DNA of 64,000 nt from positions 4,278,001 to 4,342,000 of the forward strand of contig JARKIF010000001.1 of the NCBI GenBank assembly GCA_029378245.1, in the 5' to 3' direction. Below, in pieces: positions 12,530 through 23,365 of this stretch. How positions within the stretch are numbered: the stretch's first letter is position 1; each line of letters begins with the position of its first letter. The notes below the pieces were generated by a model. That model was not told the DNA's origin, did no database searches, and saw nothing but the letters and a program-made list of their open reading frames with translations. The stretch is from Roridomyces roridus. Lineage: Eukaryota > Basidiomycota > Agaricomycetes > Agaricales > Mycenaceae. The translations under genes were made by a program, and so were the position numbers.

Positions 12530-13030
12530 GGGTGGAAGAAGGAGACGAGCATCGGCGGTCGGATTTCAGTTTTCCAGGCACGGAGGCGCACGGACCATGG
12601 AGATGAGTACGCAAAGAAATCTCATGTCAACGGATAGTTCCCCGAGAAAATAAGCTGAAATGAGTAAGACACAATGTTGAGAATTGCACTCCAGCGGAGC
12701 AATACAGGGTGAAACGTTGTAAGATTCAAGATAGAGTATTAGCTGGTGAACACTGAATGGATAGGTGAACTTTTGATGCACTTGGAACTGCCGCATTCAC
12801 AGTTTATTGAGTGATGACTAGCGTAGAATGACAAAATTCCATGATTCAGTGATGGACTTGCACGAAACCGAAGATCTCCTGGGTAGCCAAACCTAAAGGT
12901 TCAGCAATCACGACCCGCCATCGCCCGAACCGTCGCTCATGATCAGTTGCCCACTTGATGCGCTGCACACAGTCGATAAACTTTTTTTTGATCTACGATT
13001 TTCTCGCCGTACAACCGCCCTCCTTGTAAA
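12530..13030. other. Intergenic, no gene seen
   Basis: No gene or obvious repeat was recognised up to the tandem repeat that starts at about 13031. Confidence 0.35.
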
Positions 13031-13322
13031 CTATGAGATTTCCCGCCCTGCTGGGCTTGTCCAATTTTCTTTCCTTTTCTGCGTATTTCCCTGATCCCCA
13101 CAAGACCCCGCCCGCCACCGATCTTTTCTCTGTGAGATTTTCCGCCCTCCTCGGCTTTTCCAATTTTCTCTTGTTTTCTGTGAATCTCCCTCCCCGGCTC
13201 TCGAGCTCCCCACCGCCCATCCTTTCAGTATAGGATTTTCCGCCCTGCTCGGCTTATCCTCTTTCTTCTTTTGTTTTCTGGAGTTTATCGCCCTCTCCCC
13301 CTCGGCTCCCTCTCCACCGACA
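13031..13322 (+). repeat. Three degenerate ~100-bp tandem repeats
   Basis: Three adjacent pyrimidine-rich units each begin with a variant of GATTTTCCGCCCTGCTCGGC followed by TTTCT-rich text. They start at about 13031, 13134 and 13232. Sequence identity is moderate. The small open frames across them are by-products of the repetition. Confidence 0.7.
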
Positions 13323-13328
13323 AGACCC

Positions 13329-14647
13329 TCAACGCATATGGACTCCCATTCTCCTCAACCTATCCGTCAGCCACGTGCGCGATTTAGGACCGATTATGCG
13401 GAACTTTGGTGTAGACTCGCACTCGGGCGTCGGTGTCTTGGTATTGCAGCCCCGGTGCAGCAGAGTCGGGATCAACGGCGCGGAGAGGATACCGACGTTA
13501 GGCGCATCGAGGAGAGAGTAGGCACTGCTCGACGCGCTCGATTCTGCCTCCGAGTCCGTCGCCAGAGATGATAACATGTAACTGCCCTCCGAGTGCGTTA
13601 GCGTATGCTTGAGTTCCACCGCCTTGAAACACGCCATCTTCTTGACCTCCCGACGCATCTGCGTCAAGGACGGGCGTAGTGCAGAATCCACGTCAAAGCA
13701 CCGCACGAAGAAATCGTTGGCCTCGGGCGCGACGGTTGGAAACACGCGGAGGAGATAGTTCTCGTGGTCGGCCCGGAAAGCAGTGTATTTGACGTCGGTA
13801 CGAGGGCATGCGACGGTCCAAGGCGTGCTCTGCGTAAGCAGCACGAAGAGGGTCATGGCAAGGGCCCATGTATCGTCCGTGCACGGGTCGTATGATTTTC
13901 CCATTGTGCGCTCTATCGAGCGGTCAGTCGGCGAGTGAATGAAGAGAGAAGGAACGGAGACGCACCTGGACTCATGTACGCTTGATTCTGAACACCCCCA
14001 CAACTCTCACTAGAACCCTCCTCGTCTCCCACCATCCTCGCCAGCCCAAAATCAGTCAGCTTCACGCCCTTCCTCCTCTCCTCCAACAAAACATTCGCCG
14101 GATTCAAAGCCCCATGCCCCACCAACCCCTTCTCATAACACCCCATCAACGCATCAACCAACTCGACCCACACGCGTTTCGTCAACACCGGCTTGCCGTC
14201 GTACACTCCGCGTTCGATAGCTTGCTGCAAATTACCGCCAGCGCAATAGTCGGTCACCATAAAAAGGAATTCGTCTTTTGAAGAAAGTGGAACGGGAGGA
14301 CCGTCGGTGAAGGTGCGACGGAAGGGTACGACACCGGGGGTGAAGTTGACGGTAGAGTGAGTGCGGAATTCGCGCGCTGTGGCTGAGGCCATGCTATCAT
14401 GATCGTGAGATGAGGATGGAGGAAAGAAAGGGGAATTTGAGACACACCTAGTCCTCGCGATGGGATTCCTCATGCACTTCACTGCGTAGTATGCAGGCCC
14501 GTCAGGCTCGTCGTACGACGTCGTGTCTACCGCCTTGTACATCCGAGAGAAGCTGCTGGTGCTGATGAGCTTGACTAGCTTGAGATATCCCTCGTCGACG
14601 GCGGCTCCCGTAAGATTTGGAATGTAAGATTCGGAGAAGTGGGACAT
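13329..14647 (-). CDS. Protein kinase-like protein, probable pseudokinase
   Basis: Three exons (14647-14448, 14393-13966, 13912-13329) give 403 residues with a full kinase layout. The glycine loop is degraded (STSSFSRMY). The beta-3 lysine is kept (YYAVKCM). The catalytic loop reads HGALNPANVLL at about residues 160-170 in place of HRDLKPEN, so the catalytic Asp is Ala and the following Lys is Asn. The metal-binding DFG (LTDFGLAR) and the APE-like SPE, completed across the second splice junction, are kept. A C-terminal tail of about 90 residues is Ser-rich. Layout resembles fungal Ran1-type Ser/Thr kinases. Loss of the HRD Asp predicts no or very weak phosphotransfer, so a scaffolding role is possible. 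The start was chosen at MSHFSE, the first ATG with a good context before the kinase region. Confidence 0.82.
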
Positions 14648-14883
14648 GGTGGAGGAGGGAGGAGGCAAGGGCGTGGAAGAGAATTGGCTGAGAGGTTTTG
14701 GAAGTGGGTTTGAAGCGAATAAAGATGTCGAGGTCAACTCGAGATGGTGGGAGAAGGCAAGAGCAAAAGTAAGGAGATTTGAGACACTCGCCGGCATTCA
14801 AACAGATGCAAAGCAAGAAAGACTTGGCCAACGTGGACGTGCGATTAATATTCCACGAGATAGATAATGAAAACATAGCGGGT

Positions 14884-15587
14884 CTACTCCGTCGTTGGGA
14901 GAGGAAAACACAGCGTCATCCCCGGCATCAGCCTCTCGCACTCGAGACCCCCGTTCCATTTCTTGAGCTCGTCCAACGAGCAGCCGCGAGTGCGTGAAAT
15001 CTCCCAGCACGAATCGCCGGGCTCGACGAGGTAGACCTCGGCACCTGTCGGGCATGGGTCCTTTGGGGGAGCGAGGCCGGGAGAAAGGATGAGCCTCCAC
15101 ACAAGGAGCAGTACGACGCCGATGATGAGGAAGAAAGGGAAGAGTGTGCGATAGGCACTCGCGTTTGGGCTGTGGGTACGCCAGGAACCCGTGCTGCCCT
15201 ATAGCATGTCAGTAGGAGAAGGGAGGAAGGAAAAGCACGGACTGCGTCTGTTGCGAGAGGTTGGTACCCGTCTGAGCGCCGGGGAGCACTCTCGACATCG
15301 TCTTGGGGAGCAGATGACGTGCCACCACCGCCCGACACTGTGCTGATGAGTTCCAGCTGGAAAACGAGCCCAAGCAACGCACCTCGAGTCATTTGGCTGA
15401 ACCTCGCACCCTGCGCGCCCTCGTATACCGCCCCACTGTTGTCCCTGAAGTAGTACCGTCCAGTGTCGCTGTCGTATCCAATTCGCTCCATTCCTTCTGG
15501 TAGGCGTTCAGAGTCCTGGAAACTTGAGCTCAGGAATGAAGAAGGCATGGGGGAGCTCACTTCATCGTGTTGAGTCCATCGGCCCAT
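14884..15587 (-). CDS. Membrane-anchored LysM (CBM50) protein
   Basis: Four exons (15587-15561, 15515-15383, 15337-15243, 15198-14884) give 189 residues. A cytoplasmic-type N-terminus starts MGRWTQHDE and continues ERLPEGMERIGYDSDTGRYY, a block typical of fungal LysM membrane proteins. One transmembrane segment lies at about residues 104-123. A single LysM domain (about 139-184) follows, with VEPGDSCWEI, the conserved Cys residues and LMPGMTLCFP. The topology predicts an extracellular or luminal LysM that could bind chitin or related glycans. The first intron is a multiple of three, so unspliced reading stays open. It is head-to-head with GGTF gene B, about 440 bp apart. Confidence 0.85.
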
Positions 15588-16024
15588 GGTGGAGTCGGTG
15601 AGAAGTAAGTGAGAGTCGTGGTGGCATGCGCAGTCTTGACAGCGGCACGGCCCAGCCCTTGATCGCCGAATCGATCCCGTCACTCCTGGACCAGAACCCC
15701 CATGTCCCGAATGCCGATTTCCAGGAAAGTCTTCAATTCTTGCTGGGGTCCATGAATGGGCGTCTGCCTGTAAGCTCGACCGTATTATTATAATGCTTGC
15801 TCTGTCATTTCCCCTGATACCAACGCTTCTCGAATCTGGTCCATCTTCGTTCATCAAGTTCGTCTGAGCGGGCACACCGTCCAGTGGTTCCTCGAACCCT
15901 TCTCTTCGGGCTTCGAGTCTATAGACACTCTATACTTGGCCTGGGAAAAGAACAAGTCAAAAAGGCTGTGACAGGGCTGTGAACGGGGGCTTAGCTTCTC
16001 TCCTCCCGCCACCATCTACTTGCT
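15588..16024. promoter_or_regulatory. Divergent promoter region, LysM / GGTF B
   Basis: These 437 bp separate the start codons of two divergently transcribed genes and must hold both promoters. No TATA box or other clear element stood out. Confidence 0.4.
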
Positions 16025-18192
16025 ATGCAGAACGAGGCTCACTCCACTCCTGACTGCGAAGAGGAGCCGAAGACAGACAAGACCGACTCTGCTGGGTGCG
16101 TCAGCCCCCCATACCCACTACAATCTCACAGCGCCCGACTTAGATTCGCGGGCGCCTTTTTCCCTCAAAGCCACAACCTGCGCGTTATGGGTGGTACTTT
16201 CACGAGTGAGGTCCACATACAACAAGCAGTTCAAATTCCTCGTGAACGTGCGTATGCAACGCTCTCGATTGTACAATATGACATCTCCTGCCTCAGATTT
16301 TCAGTGGATCGGCAGAGGCGAGATTGACCTAAGGCGGGAGATTCGACCGGACGGGGAACCGTACATGGTTGAGCGGTACCGCTACGGCAACAGAGTTTGC
16401 CGCAGGTACACCGCGAATATTCGAGAACGGTCTGAGAAGACAGTGATTTTGTATGATGGAGAAAATGCGGAAGAGGTGCGCTATCAATCGCCTCCCCATA
16501 CATAAACTCATGCCTTCACATCTAGGAGTGTCGACAGTATATTTCACGACACACGAACCTCTGGTGAGCATCGCGAGCTTTTTGAAATCTCTCATCGCCC
16601 TCGCAGGCATCCCAACATCATGCAAATCTTCGGCGTGTCCAATCTCGGTGGGAAACATGCTGTTATTGCACAGGATTGTATGGATGCCCCCGTGAATTTT
16701 GCACCTCCAATTGACTAGGCGCTCGACGTAGCGCTGATACCTTATAATGAATACCTCGCCCGTCATCGCGATTCGGTCATCCTGCGGGTTTTTCTGCTTG
16801 CACTCTGGGTTCGTATCAAACACTCAACATGCTTTGAGTCTGCATATTTGATACAATTTCAAGACTTCAGAAGCCGAGGTGAGGAAAAGGATTTCCTGGG
16901 TGATGCGAACATTCTCATGCCGTCAAACAGGACATCATGAACTACCTCCGCGGCCCGCAGTTCCTGGTGAGCTTCCGATCAAGGGCTATTTGCATGGTGC
17001 TCATCCATCCGTGACGAGAACTGGTGGATCCGCCACTCCACCGGTCGACTGTGTGCAGACCTTGAGTCCTACGGCATCTGGATGCCAGTGAGTTTTGCTT
17101 CTCCGCATGAACACCTCGATTGGAACGGTTCCATCGGGGAGTCTGAGGCTCTCGAAGTCCTTTCGATACCCCAATTTCACGGCATACTTGGGTTATTAGA
17201 ATTTGCCGACGCCCGGTGGTTCCATTTCCGTGATCAGCAGGCGGATATACACATGGGCGCAGTCGTATTCAATTCCCCGGGTACAGCTGAAATACAGCCC
17301 CTGGTCCAAGTTGCATTCTCGCCGCGCCTCGACAAGCACCCCTGGGAATCCTCTCATGTGGCTATGAACAATGGTTGGATGCGGTGAGCTTTCCTTTGAG
17401 CTTGAAGGAGACGATCATGCTAAGCTATCAAGTTTCGACCCAGAGGAACTATACGAAGATCGTATCTGTTTCTATTGGGAGTGTCAGAACTCTGCTTTTT
17501 CGCAGTGGATGTCCCAGGCCAACCATATATTCAAGCGACTCCAGATAACCTCGAGCTACGAGGACTACGGTGAGGTCTTTACCATCGAGTGTTTTACGCA
17601 TTGGGGTTGAACACATGGTTCAGGCTTCCTCGATGAATTGTTATTCACGATCCGCATCACAAAACCGCACCTTGAAGGACTGCCCCCGGGATATTTCTTC
17701 CTGTGTCCGGTTGACCAGTTCGTAAGGGCCCCAAACGCTTTCGGATGGCCTCAAGACCCTTGGTTCTGGTCATTCGATCCAACGGGGAAGGATCGCTTGA
17801 CCGCAGAAGAAGCGGCAAGTCACGGGTTTCCGGCGGTGAGGATGGAGACCAGAATCCGGGTGATTTCATGGGATGCCAGTATCTACGACGCACTGAGGAA
17901 GTTCCATACCGCCAAGGGATTCGATTCTGATAGTCAGGAAGTCGCGAACGATCTGGGATATCCGTTATATCAGCTCACCAGCGTCGAGGAGAGACTATTG
18001 GCCCACGCGTTCGGCCCCAGCGAAGAGGCGGAGCCATTTGCTCACGGTGCGCCTTGTAATAGTTCTCAACTCTCATTGAAGTTTCAACCAGTTGACGAAG
18101 AAGTCTCCGAGCCAACTGGAGTTGAACAGATTCGAGAGATAGGTGAGAGAAGCAGCTATGTACGTCTCCCAAATTGCATTGATATCCCGTAA
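16025..18192 (+). CDS. GGTF-family protein B (kinase-N-lobe-like)
   Basis: Paralog of 8336-10431. The 5' exons are clear: 16025-16095, 16144-16247, 16297-16475, 16526-16563, 16607-16691 and 16719-16808, all in phase. They encode GAFFPQSHNLRVMGGTF, GEIDLRREI, a RRYTANI strand with TVILYDGENAEE, and LWHPNIMQIFGV, which resembles a kinase C-helix/beta-4 segment. ALIPYNEYLARH follows. Later exons (resolved only in part) carry WWIRHSTGRLCADLE, then PPGYFFLCPVDQF, WPQDPWFWSFDPTG and ASIYDALRKFHTAKGFDSDSQ. No HRD/DFG catalytic motifs are seen. Function unknown; this is an expanded orphan family. The coding region may extend past 18192, where a GTACGT donor-like site occurs. Confidence 0.68.
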
Positions 18193-18542
18193 TGAAGGCG
18201 ACACTCCGCCAAATGCCTCATCCACCCTGCCCGTGGAGGCTGTTGACCCCGCCGCCAGTGCTGGTGTGTTATATCTGCTCCGCAATCTGATTCATTTCTC
18301 ATTCGGCTGAAGCGGCAGAATCCGACAACAAGACCTTTGGACTGTTGAATTTCTTCCGGAACTGGGAGACTCCCGAGTTCGGCAGCTTGTGTTGAGCCGG
18401 ACGATTTTATTTACCGTACTGTGTTTTACATGAAGCTATTCACATCATCCCCTGAGTTGAGAAGGATGGCACGTGCCTTGGGCGTGATCGCCGTGATTGC
18501 CGTTGTGATTGATTGGATCAACGCCCCTTGACCAGAGCCACC
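18193..18542. other. Intergenic
   Basis: This is either the 3' end of GGTF gene B or the promoter of the F-box gene. No separate feature was recognised. Confidence 0.35.
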
Positions 18543-19706
18543 ATGTCTCAATTTTCAGGGGAGCTTGTCGACGCTGTCATTGACTGGGCGCACGAATCGC
18601 CATCTACACTAGCTGCCTGCTCTCTTGTCTGCAGACAATGGCTTCCCCGCAGCCGATACCACGGCTTCTCGTCGATCAAGCTCGTCCGCAGTCGGAACCT
18701 GGACACCGTCAAGTCATTCCTGCATATCCTCGAATCTCCCCTCGTCACCATTGTGCCCAGCGTCCGCGAGGTGCACCTCTCGCACGAATCCTCCTACGAC
18801 ACGCCTGTTGTGTCGGTCGACCATACCCCCGTTCGCTCTATCGGGGACCATCCGTCTCCTGGGGCGGCACGGCCTAGCTCCGATCTTCATCTCCATTTTG
18901 GGGCACTGCAACCATCCCGGCCGTGCAGGCCCCTTCCTATCGGCAACTCGCATGCATCTTTCCCTAATTTCCTTCCATAGTTCCGTACTCGAGCAGATCG
19001 TGGATTTCGTCCACGATTTCGCATCCCTGGAATGTCTTTCTCTCAACAGAGATCACCCCGTGGCGACTACGGGAAAGCCGTGCCGCCCGCTTCCCCCCAG
19101 TTTGCGCGAACTGCGAGTTGTCAGACCCCAGCTGTTGGCGTCTACCCTCTCCTTGCATTCCCCGCCAACTCTTTCGCGCCTAGTTGTTTATCTCATCGAT
19201 ACGAGTGGCTGGGAGCATGTCAATGCGTATCTGAGGGATACACAAGTCAGCTCCACCCTAGAATCTTTGACTGTAGACAACTCCTCCGCAGGTACAAGTG
19301 TCATACATTTTTCTACCACAGCTAACCCAGTGGCTCGTACATAGCGCGCCTCCCAGCTCTCCCCGCTCTCTGCCACCTCTGTATCCGAAAATCATTCGGT
19401 TACGTCGCGTACCACGCCTGCGCCTTACTCGCAAGTCTCGGGGCTCCGCAGCTCGAGGTGGTGGAACTGTTGGATTCTACGGTGTCAATTTGGGGACTGC
19501 CCCAGGTGGGGCAGTGGCAGAAGCTGGATGCCATGCTCGCTGACAGAGTCGCATTCCCGTGTTTGCGCACTGTGATTCTTGGCGGCGAGGATTTGGCTGT
19601 GGATGGTCGTATCAAGTCAGTCTGGGCTCAGATGCCACTGTGCGACGCGCAGGGTATCTTGTCTGTGCAGTATCGGAGTGCTGTACATGACCCATTCCGT
19701 TTGTAA
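18543..19706 (+). CDS. F-box protein (type 2), possibly frameshifted
   Basis: The start MSQFSGELVDAVIDW leads into an F-box core (LAACSLVCRQWLPRSRYHGF), expected to bind SKP1 in an SCF ubiquitin ligase. Downstream text is LRR-like (LEQIVDFVHDFASLECLSL, STLESLTVDNS). An intron beginning GTACAAGTG at about 19292 joins the last exon, which carries GAPQLEVVELLDSTVSIW and ends MPLCDAQGILSVQYRSAV. Between about 18800 and 18850 the coding text moves from one frame to another without a convincing intron, so a frameshift or unrecognised splice is likely. A decayed copy of the 3' half lies at 32505-32961 on the other strand, next to the sugar transporter. Confidence 0.6.
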
Positions 19707-19839
19707 CTAAATGATTATTTTCAAAAGTATTACACGACCATTTACTCCCAAGAGCCTTGGCCCTAATCGAACGAGGCACCACCTAGTCGTGTCCGAGGAG
19801 GCTAGGGGGATTGTAAGTATCTCCTCCTTTGCAATGTCG

Positions 19840-20120
19840 TATGGCGGTCCGACTGCACATTTAATCATCCCCCCCTTTTATAAAGGAAATTTCCATGTTC
19901 CCCACCTTTTTAGAGGATTTTGAGTCTGAAAAAAGTGGGGGGAAAAGTCGAACTTTCCCCCCCTTTTATTGAACCAAAATTGAACATCCCACACTTTCGC
20001 GGCTCTCACTCCCCGACTTTGATTGCCGGCCTGACATCCCCACTTTTATGTCAATCTCGAAATCCCCCCACTTTTATTCGAGTTCAAAATCCCCCCCCCC
20101 TTTTTTGTCAACCCCAACAT
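19840..20120 (+). repeat. Left terminal inverted repeat (281 bp)
   Basis: This matches the complement of 21471-21771 almost throughout, ending at CAACCCCAACAT. It includes several CCCCCC-CTTTTAT blocks. Differences are mainly homopolymer length changes. Confidence 0.85.
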
Positions 20121-20577
20121 CATCCAACTCGACTCCGGTGGATACAACTATCCTTGATTGTGTAGCAGCCTCAGCCTACTAGCTTCTACACGCGTTCCTC
20201 GTGAGTTGTCACTTCCGTGTGTTCCTTGCCTCCTTTGGTGATTCTTTCACTTGGGATTCCTGCCGCCCATCTGCCTCGTCCAATCGTCGACGAGGTGAAG
20301 TGATTGTCGACTATCTGCATCACGACCCATTCGGGTGTGTGTCTGTGGGGAAGGACAGACGGCTTCCTAGCCCATTGGGTGGCTGTGCTCCCTCACTGTA
20401 AGTACCTTCCTCCGCACGGCGCTTCATACTGCGTTCCATGTGGGGTTGCTGAACCCCGGAGGTGCATGCAGCATCCCGAAGTGCATCCCCTCCTCCACCC
20501 ACAATTTTCAGGCTCTGGCTTGCCGCTGACATGCGTCTCGGCGCCGCCCAAGGGGTAGGCACCCTTAAAAAATTATA

Positions 20578-20925
20578 CACAGGGTCGGAAAAGTGAACTA
20601 AGGACCCCCGACCCCCTACCTACCTATTAGCCGAGCCCCATATGGAAAATCACGTGACTTATGGCTGAGAAACGTGATGGAGAGATCATGAATTCTCCTG
20701 ATCCACCACCTGGATGCGCAGGAACAGTAAACGGACATCAGATTCCATGTTCCGAGCCCGAAAATGACGCATCTGACTGGGTTCGGAATCATTGTTGGGA
20801 TCAATGTTCCCATCAAAAAACGTTTTTTTTTTTCGAGGAGTGTCCCAAAAGTGTTTTTGAATCATTCTGAACAACAGTCTGAAAAGTGGATTAAAGACCC
20901 TCGGACCCTACCCTACCTATGAGGC
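20578..20925 (+). repeat. Imperfect ~50-bp direct repeats inside the element
   Basis: Segments at about 20578-20632 and 20873-20925 share the order GGTCGGAAAAGTGAACTAAGG (variant TCTGAAAAGTGGATTAAAG), then GACCC and CTACCTACCTAT-like text. They lie about 295 bp apart and may be the ends of a nested older insertion. Confidence 0.5.
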
Positions 20926-21470
20926 TGTGTCTCGGCATCTCCCGGCGGATACCCCTTGGCGCCGCCATCGCTTCGGCGACTTCCCTTCAAGTTCCTTCAG
21001 TCACTCCTTTACTGCCATGGATTCTTCAAAAGCGGAGAGGCCCTTTGTTTTCTGGGTCCCTCCGTTCTCTCCCTCCTGTATTAGCGCTCACATGACCTCC
21101 CCAGCCCTATTCCACTGTCCAGCGCCACGTGGGACGCGGCACGCCGTGCCGCCGCTGCAGTGTCCTCGGCTAGGGGTAGCTAGCTGGCGGCGGGCCATGC
21201 GTTGGAGTCACGTTGGGTCTCCATCGTGGTGTGCCTGTTGCAACTCGGCCGTTGATGCGTGCTTCTTTTAATCACGTACTCTGCTTTCTACATATGCATT
21301 CTACCCTACCCGTCTTCTCATATGTAGCACCTGGCTCATAACCTACCTATGTAGTGACAATATCTCTTCACCTGCAGATTACCTTGCAAGTTGAATGAAA
21401 TGTGTCGGGGGATTCTTCACGATGGATATGTCAGGTGGGAAATCTTTCTGAGCTGAATGAAAGTGGGGGA

Positions 21471-21771
21471 ATGTTGGGGTTGAAAAAAAAAGGGGGGGGG
21501 ATTTTGCACTTGAATAAAAGTGGGGGGATTTCGAGATTGACATAAAAGTGGGGATGTCAGGCCGGCAATCAAAGTCGGGGAGTGAGAGCCGCGAAAGTGT
21601 GGGATGTTCAATGTTGGTTCAATAAAAGGGGGGAAAGTTCAACTTTTCCCCCCACTTTTTTTTCAGACTCAAAATGCTCTAAAAAGGTGGGGAACATGGA
21701 AATTTCCTTTATAAAAGGGGGGAAATCAATAAAAAGGGGGGGATGATTAAATGTGCAGTCGGACCGCCATA
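21471..21771 (-). repeat. Right terminal inverted repeat (301 bp)
   Basis: This is the complement of the left TIR, with an extra block of about 20 bp (GGGGGGAAATCAATAAAAA at about 21718-21737) that looks like an internal partial duplication of the CCCCTTTTAT unit. The difference in length between the ends is the main divergence. Confidence 0.83.
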
Positions 21772-22002
21772 ATGTCGAAGTACAGATTTCTCGCCGGTGA
21801 TTCGAGCAAAAAGCGTTTCTCGACACTTCCCTCACGATCATGCAATGGATATACAGCGACTCGACGACTTTACAAATGGGACTGTTCACAAGCAAGAAAG
21901 AGAGCAAATGAGACAGCTCGCGCAGGAGGCTAAACTTTACTCGTCGAGATACTTGAGTTTTTCTGAGACCGTCTCCGTCAGAATGAATCAAAGCCAAATG
22001 TA

Positions 22003-23365
22003 ACACTTACTGGTATTGACATCTGCAGCATTCACGTTGAGAAATCCAGCAAGCAAGCAGTGTACGACTGTACGGTCAAGAAGGTGACACTCACTCGGAA
22101 AATCGACACCATTGATCTTCACCGTAACGTATCCGCTGGTGTCACCGACTCACCGTCGGTAACACCCTTCCTTCCAATGGGAAAGGAAGACTGGACGGCG
22201 GCTGAGACTGAGTTGCAATTGATGAACAGAACACAGACGTACCTAGTGTTCACCACGGGTTTGGCGACCCGGTCCGGGTCGCGGGTACGGGTCGCCCGGG
22301 TACGGGCTCGGGTCGCTGTTGAACAACCCGTAACCCGTACGGGTCAGATTCAAGCCATCAATTCGCGTCGGGACGCGCTGCAGAGGTCATTCAGGGCTGT
22401 CCTGAGGGCGCAGAACCTTGCTCACATCTTCGAAGGGTGCTATAGACTGCATTCCAGGCATACACGCCTCAAAATTCACCCATAAACCCGTCAAATTCCA
22501 GGTCGGGTCACGACCCGTACCCGCTGGCGCGGGTCGGGTTCATCGCGGGTACGGGTTCGGGTCGTCGTTCGAGTACCCGCGGGTGACCCGTGGTGAACAC
22601 TAGACGTACCAGAGCCGCCTTCAATTCAACCTGCCTATTGAACAAACCCTTCTTCCTCTCAGGCTGAACCAACACTATCGGGTCCCCCTCCGTTACACCA
22701 ACCTCAGCACGAATGGGCATGTGGTCGTGAAGTGGCTTTTGAGCCATGATATCCGCATAGACGGCAGAGAAGTATGCGTAGACGGGCTTGCGTTCCGCTT
22801 TCGCGATGCAGCGTCTGATGGAGGCCGGCGTGAAAGGTGGGGCGATGTGCGATCGCTCGATACAGCCGATGGCGGGTTGGTTGGCGTCGAAGGAGAGGGT
22901 CGAGGTGTCCTCGCCGACACGAGTGTACAAATGATAATAGACTGGGTAATAGACTGGGCTTTCATGAACTATGGCATTCGCACGAAGAATTGGACACTCA
23001 CGGAACGGTCCACACACCGAGTATTGTGAACGGTCGATGGATTCAACGGCAGCAGCCTCGGCCGCAGTGAGATCGTCGATAACCTTCAGGACCAGGGCAT
23101 TCGCCTGGGTGCCTCCGTGGATGTCACGGTCTCGGCCTCGCAGCTCCAGCGAAGTCTTGCTGGGCATCTGAGAAAGAGCGACAGGACTTTCGAATAATGT
23201 CGTTCTTTCGCCCCTACCCTCGATATCGGAGAATCCCTCCGCGCTCGCCAGACACCGCTGGAGCGTAGCGACGTTGTGCGGAGGTGGGACGGAGGTCACT
23301 GCCATTCGACCGATGAACGGATCTTGTGGATTGGGGGCGGTTTTTGAGGGCACGGCGCCGTCCAT
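22003..23365 (-). CDS. Conserved agaric hypothetical with internal duplication
   Basis: The frame starts at 23365. Two copies of one motif are visible: DPFIGRMAVTSVPPPHNVAT with LQRCLASAEG, and PAIGCIERSHIAPPFTPAS with IRRCIAKAER. This pattern of IGxI...PPxxxxSIxRCIAKxEG units is one I associate with an uncharacterised agaricomycete family. A probable intron of about 60 bp follows IDRSQYS. The next coding block ends VELKAAL at about 22611, where a GTACGT donor occurs; a hAT-like element sits in that intron. Beyond it, KGVTDGESVT and YVTVKINGVDFPSE fit the family C-terminus but lie in different frames, so the 3' part may be decayed. No function is known. Confidence 0.55.
22244..22602. mobile_element. 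hAT-like MITE, 359 bp, perfect 8-bp TSD
   Basis: The ends are inverted repeats starting TAGTGTTCACCACGGGT. The element is flanked by perfect 8-bp duplications GACGTACC (22236-22243 and 22603-22610). An 8-bp duplication plus a TAGTG-type terminus points to the hAT superfamily. The interior is packed with GGGTACGGGTCG-like words in both orientations and encodes nothing. It lies in an intron of the surrounding minus-strand gene. Confidence 0.9.

Larger units (their letters stand above)
19840..21771. mobile_element. Non-autonomous DNA element with long TIRs
   Basis: Both ends share an inverted repeat of about 0.3 kb, starting TATGGCGGTCCGACTGCACA on the left with its complement on the right. Outside lie 6-bp direct repeats ATGTCG (19834-19839 and 21772-21777), a likely target-site duplication. 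The 1.35-kb interior holds no transposase-like frame. Long TIRs suggest a MULE-like or similar foldback element, but a MULE would give 8-10 bp duplications, so the superfamily is open. The TIRs are unusually rich in runs of C and CTTTTAT motifs. Confidence 0.82.

Noticed and set aside
13031..13322. CRISPR-like array
   Set aside because: Units are ~100-bp adjacent tandem repeats without spacers, in a eukaryotic genome.
20121..21470. Transposase inside the long-TIR element
   Set aside because: No frame in the core exceeds about 115 codons or shows catalytic motifs.
22508..22610. Extension of the 23365 frame into the hAT-like element
   Set aside because: The last ~35 codons read through the transposon; the natural exon ends at the GTACGT donor.
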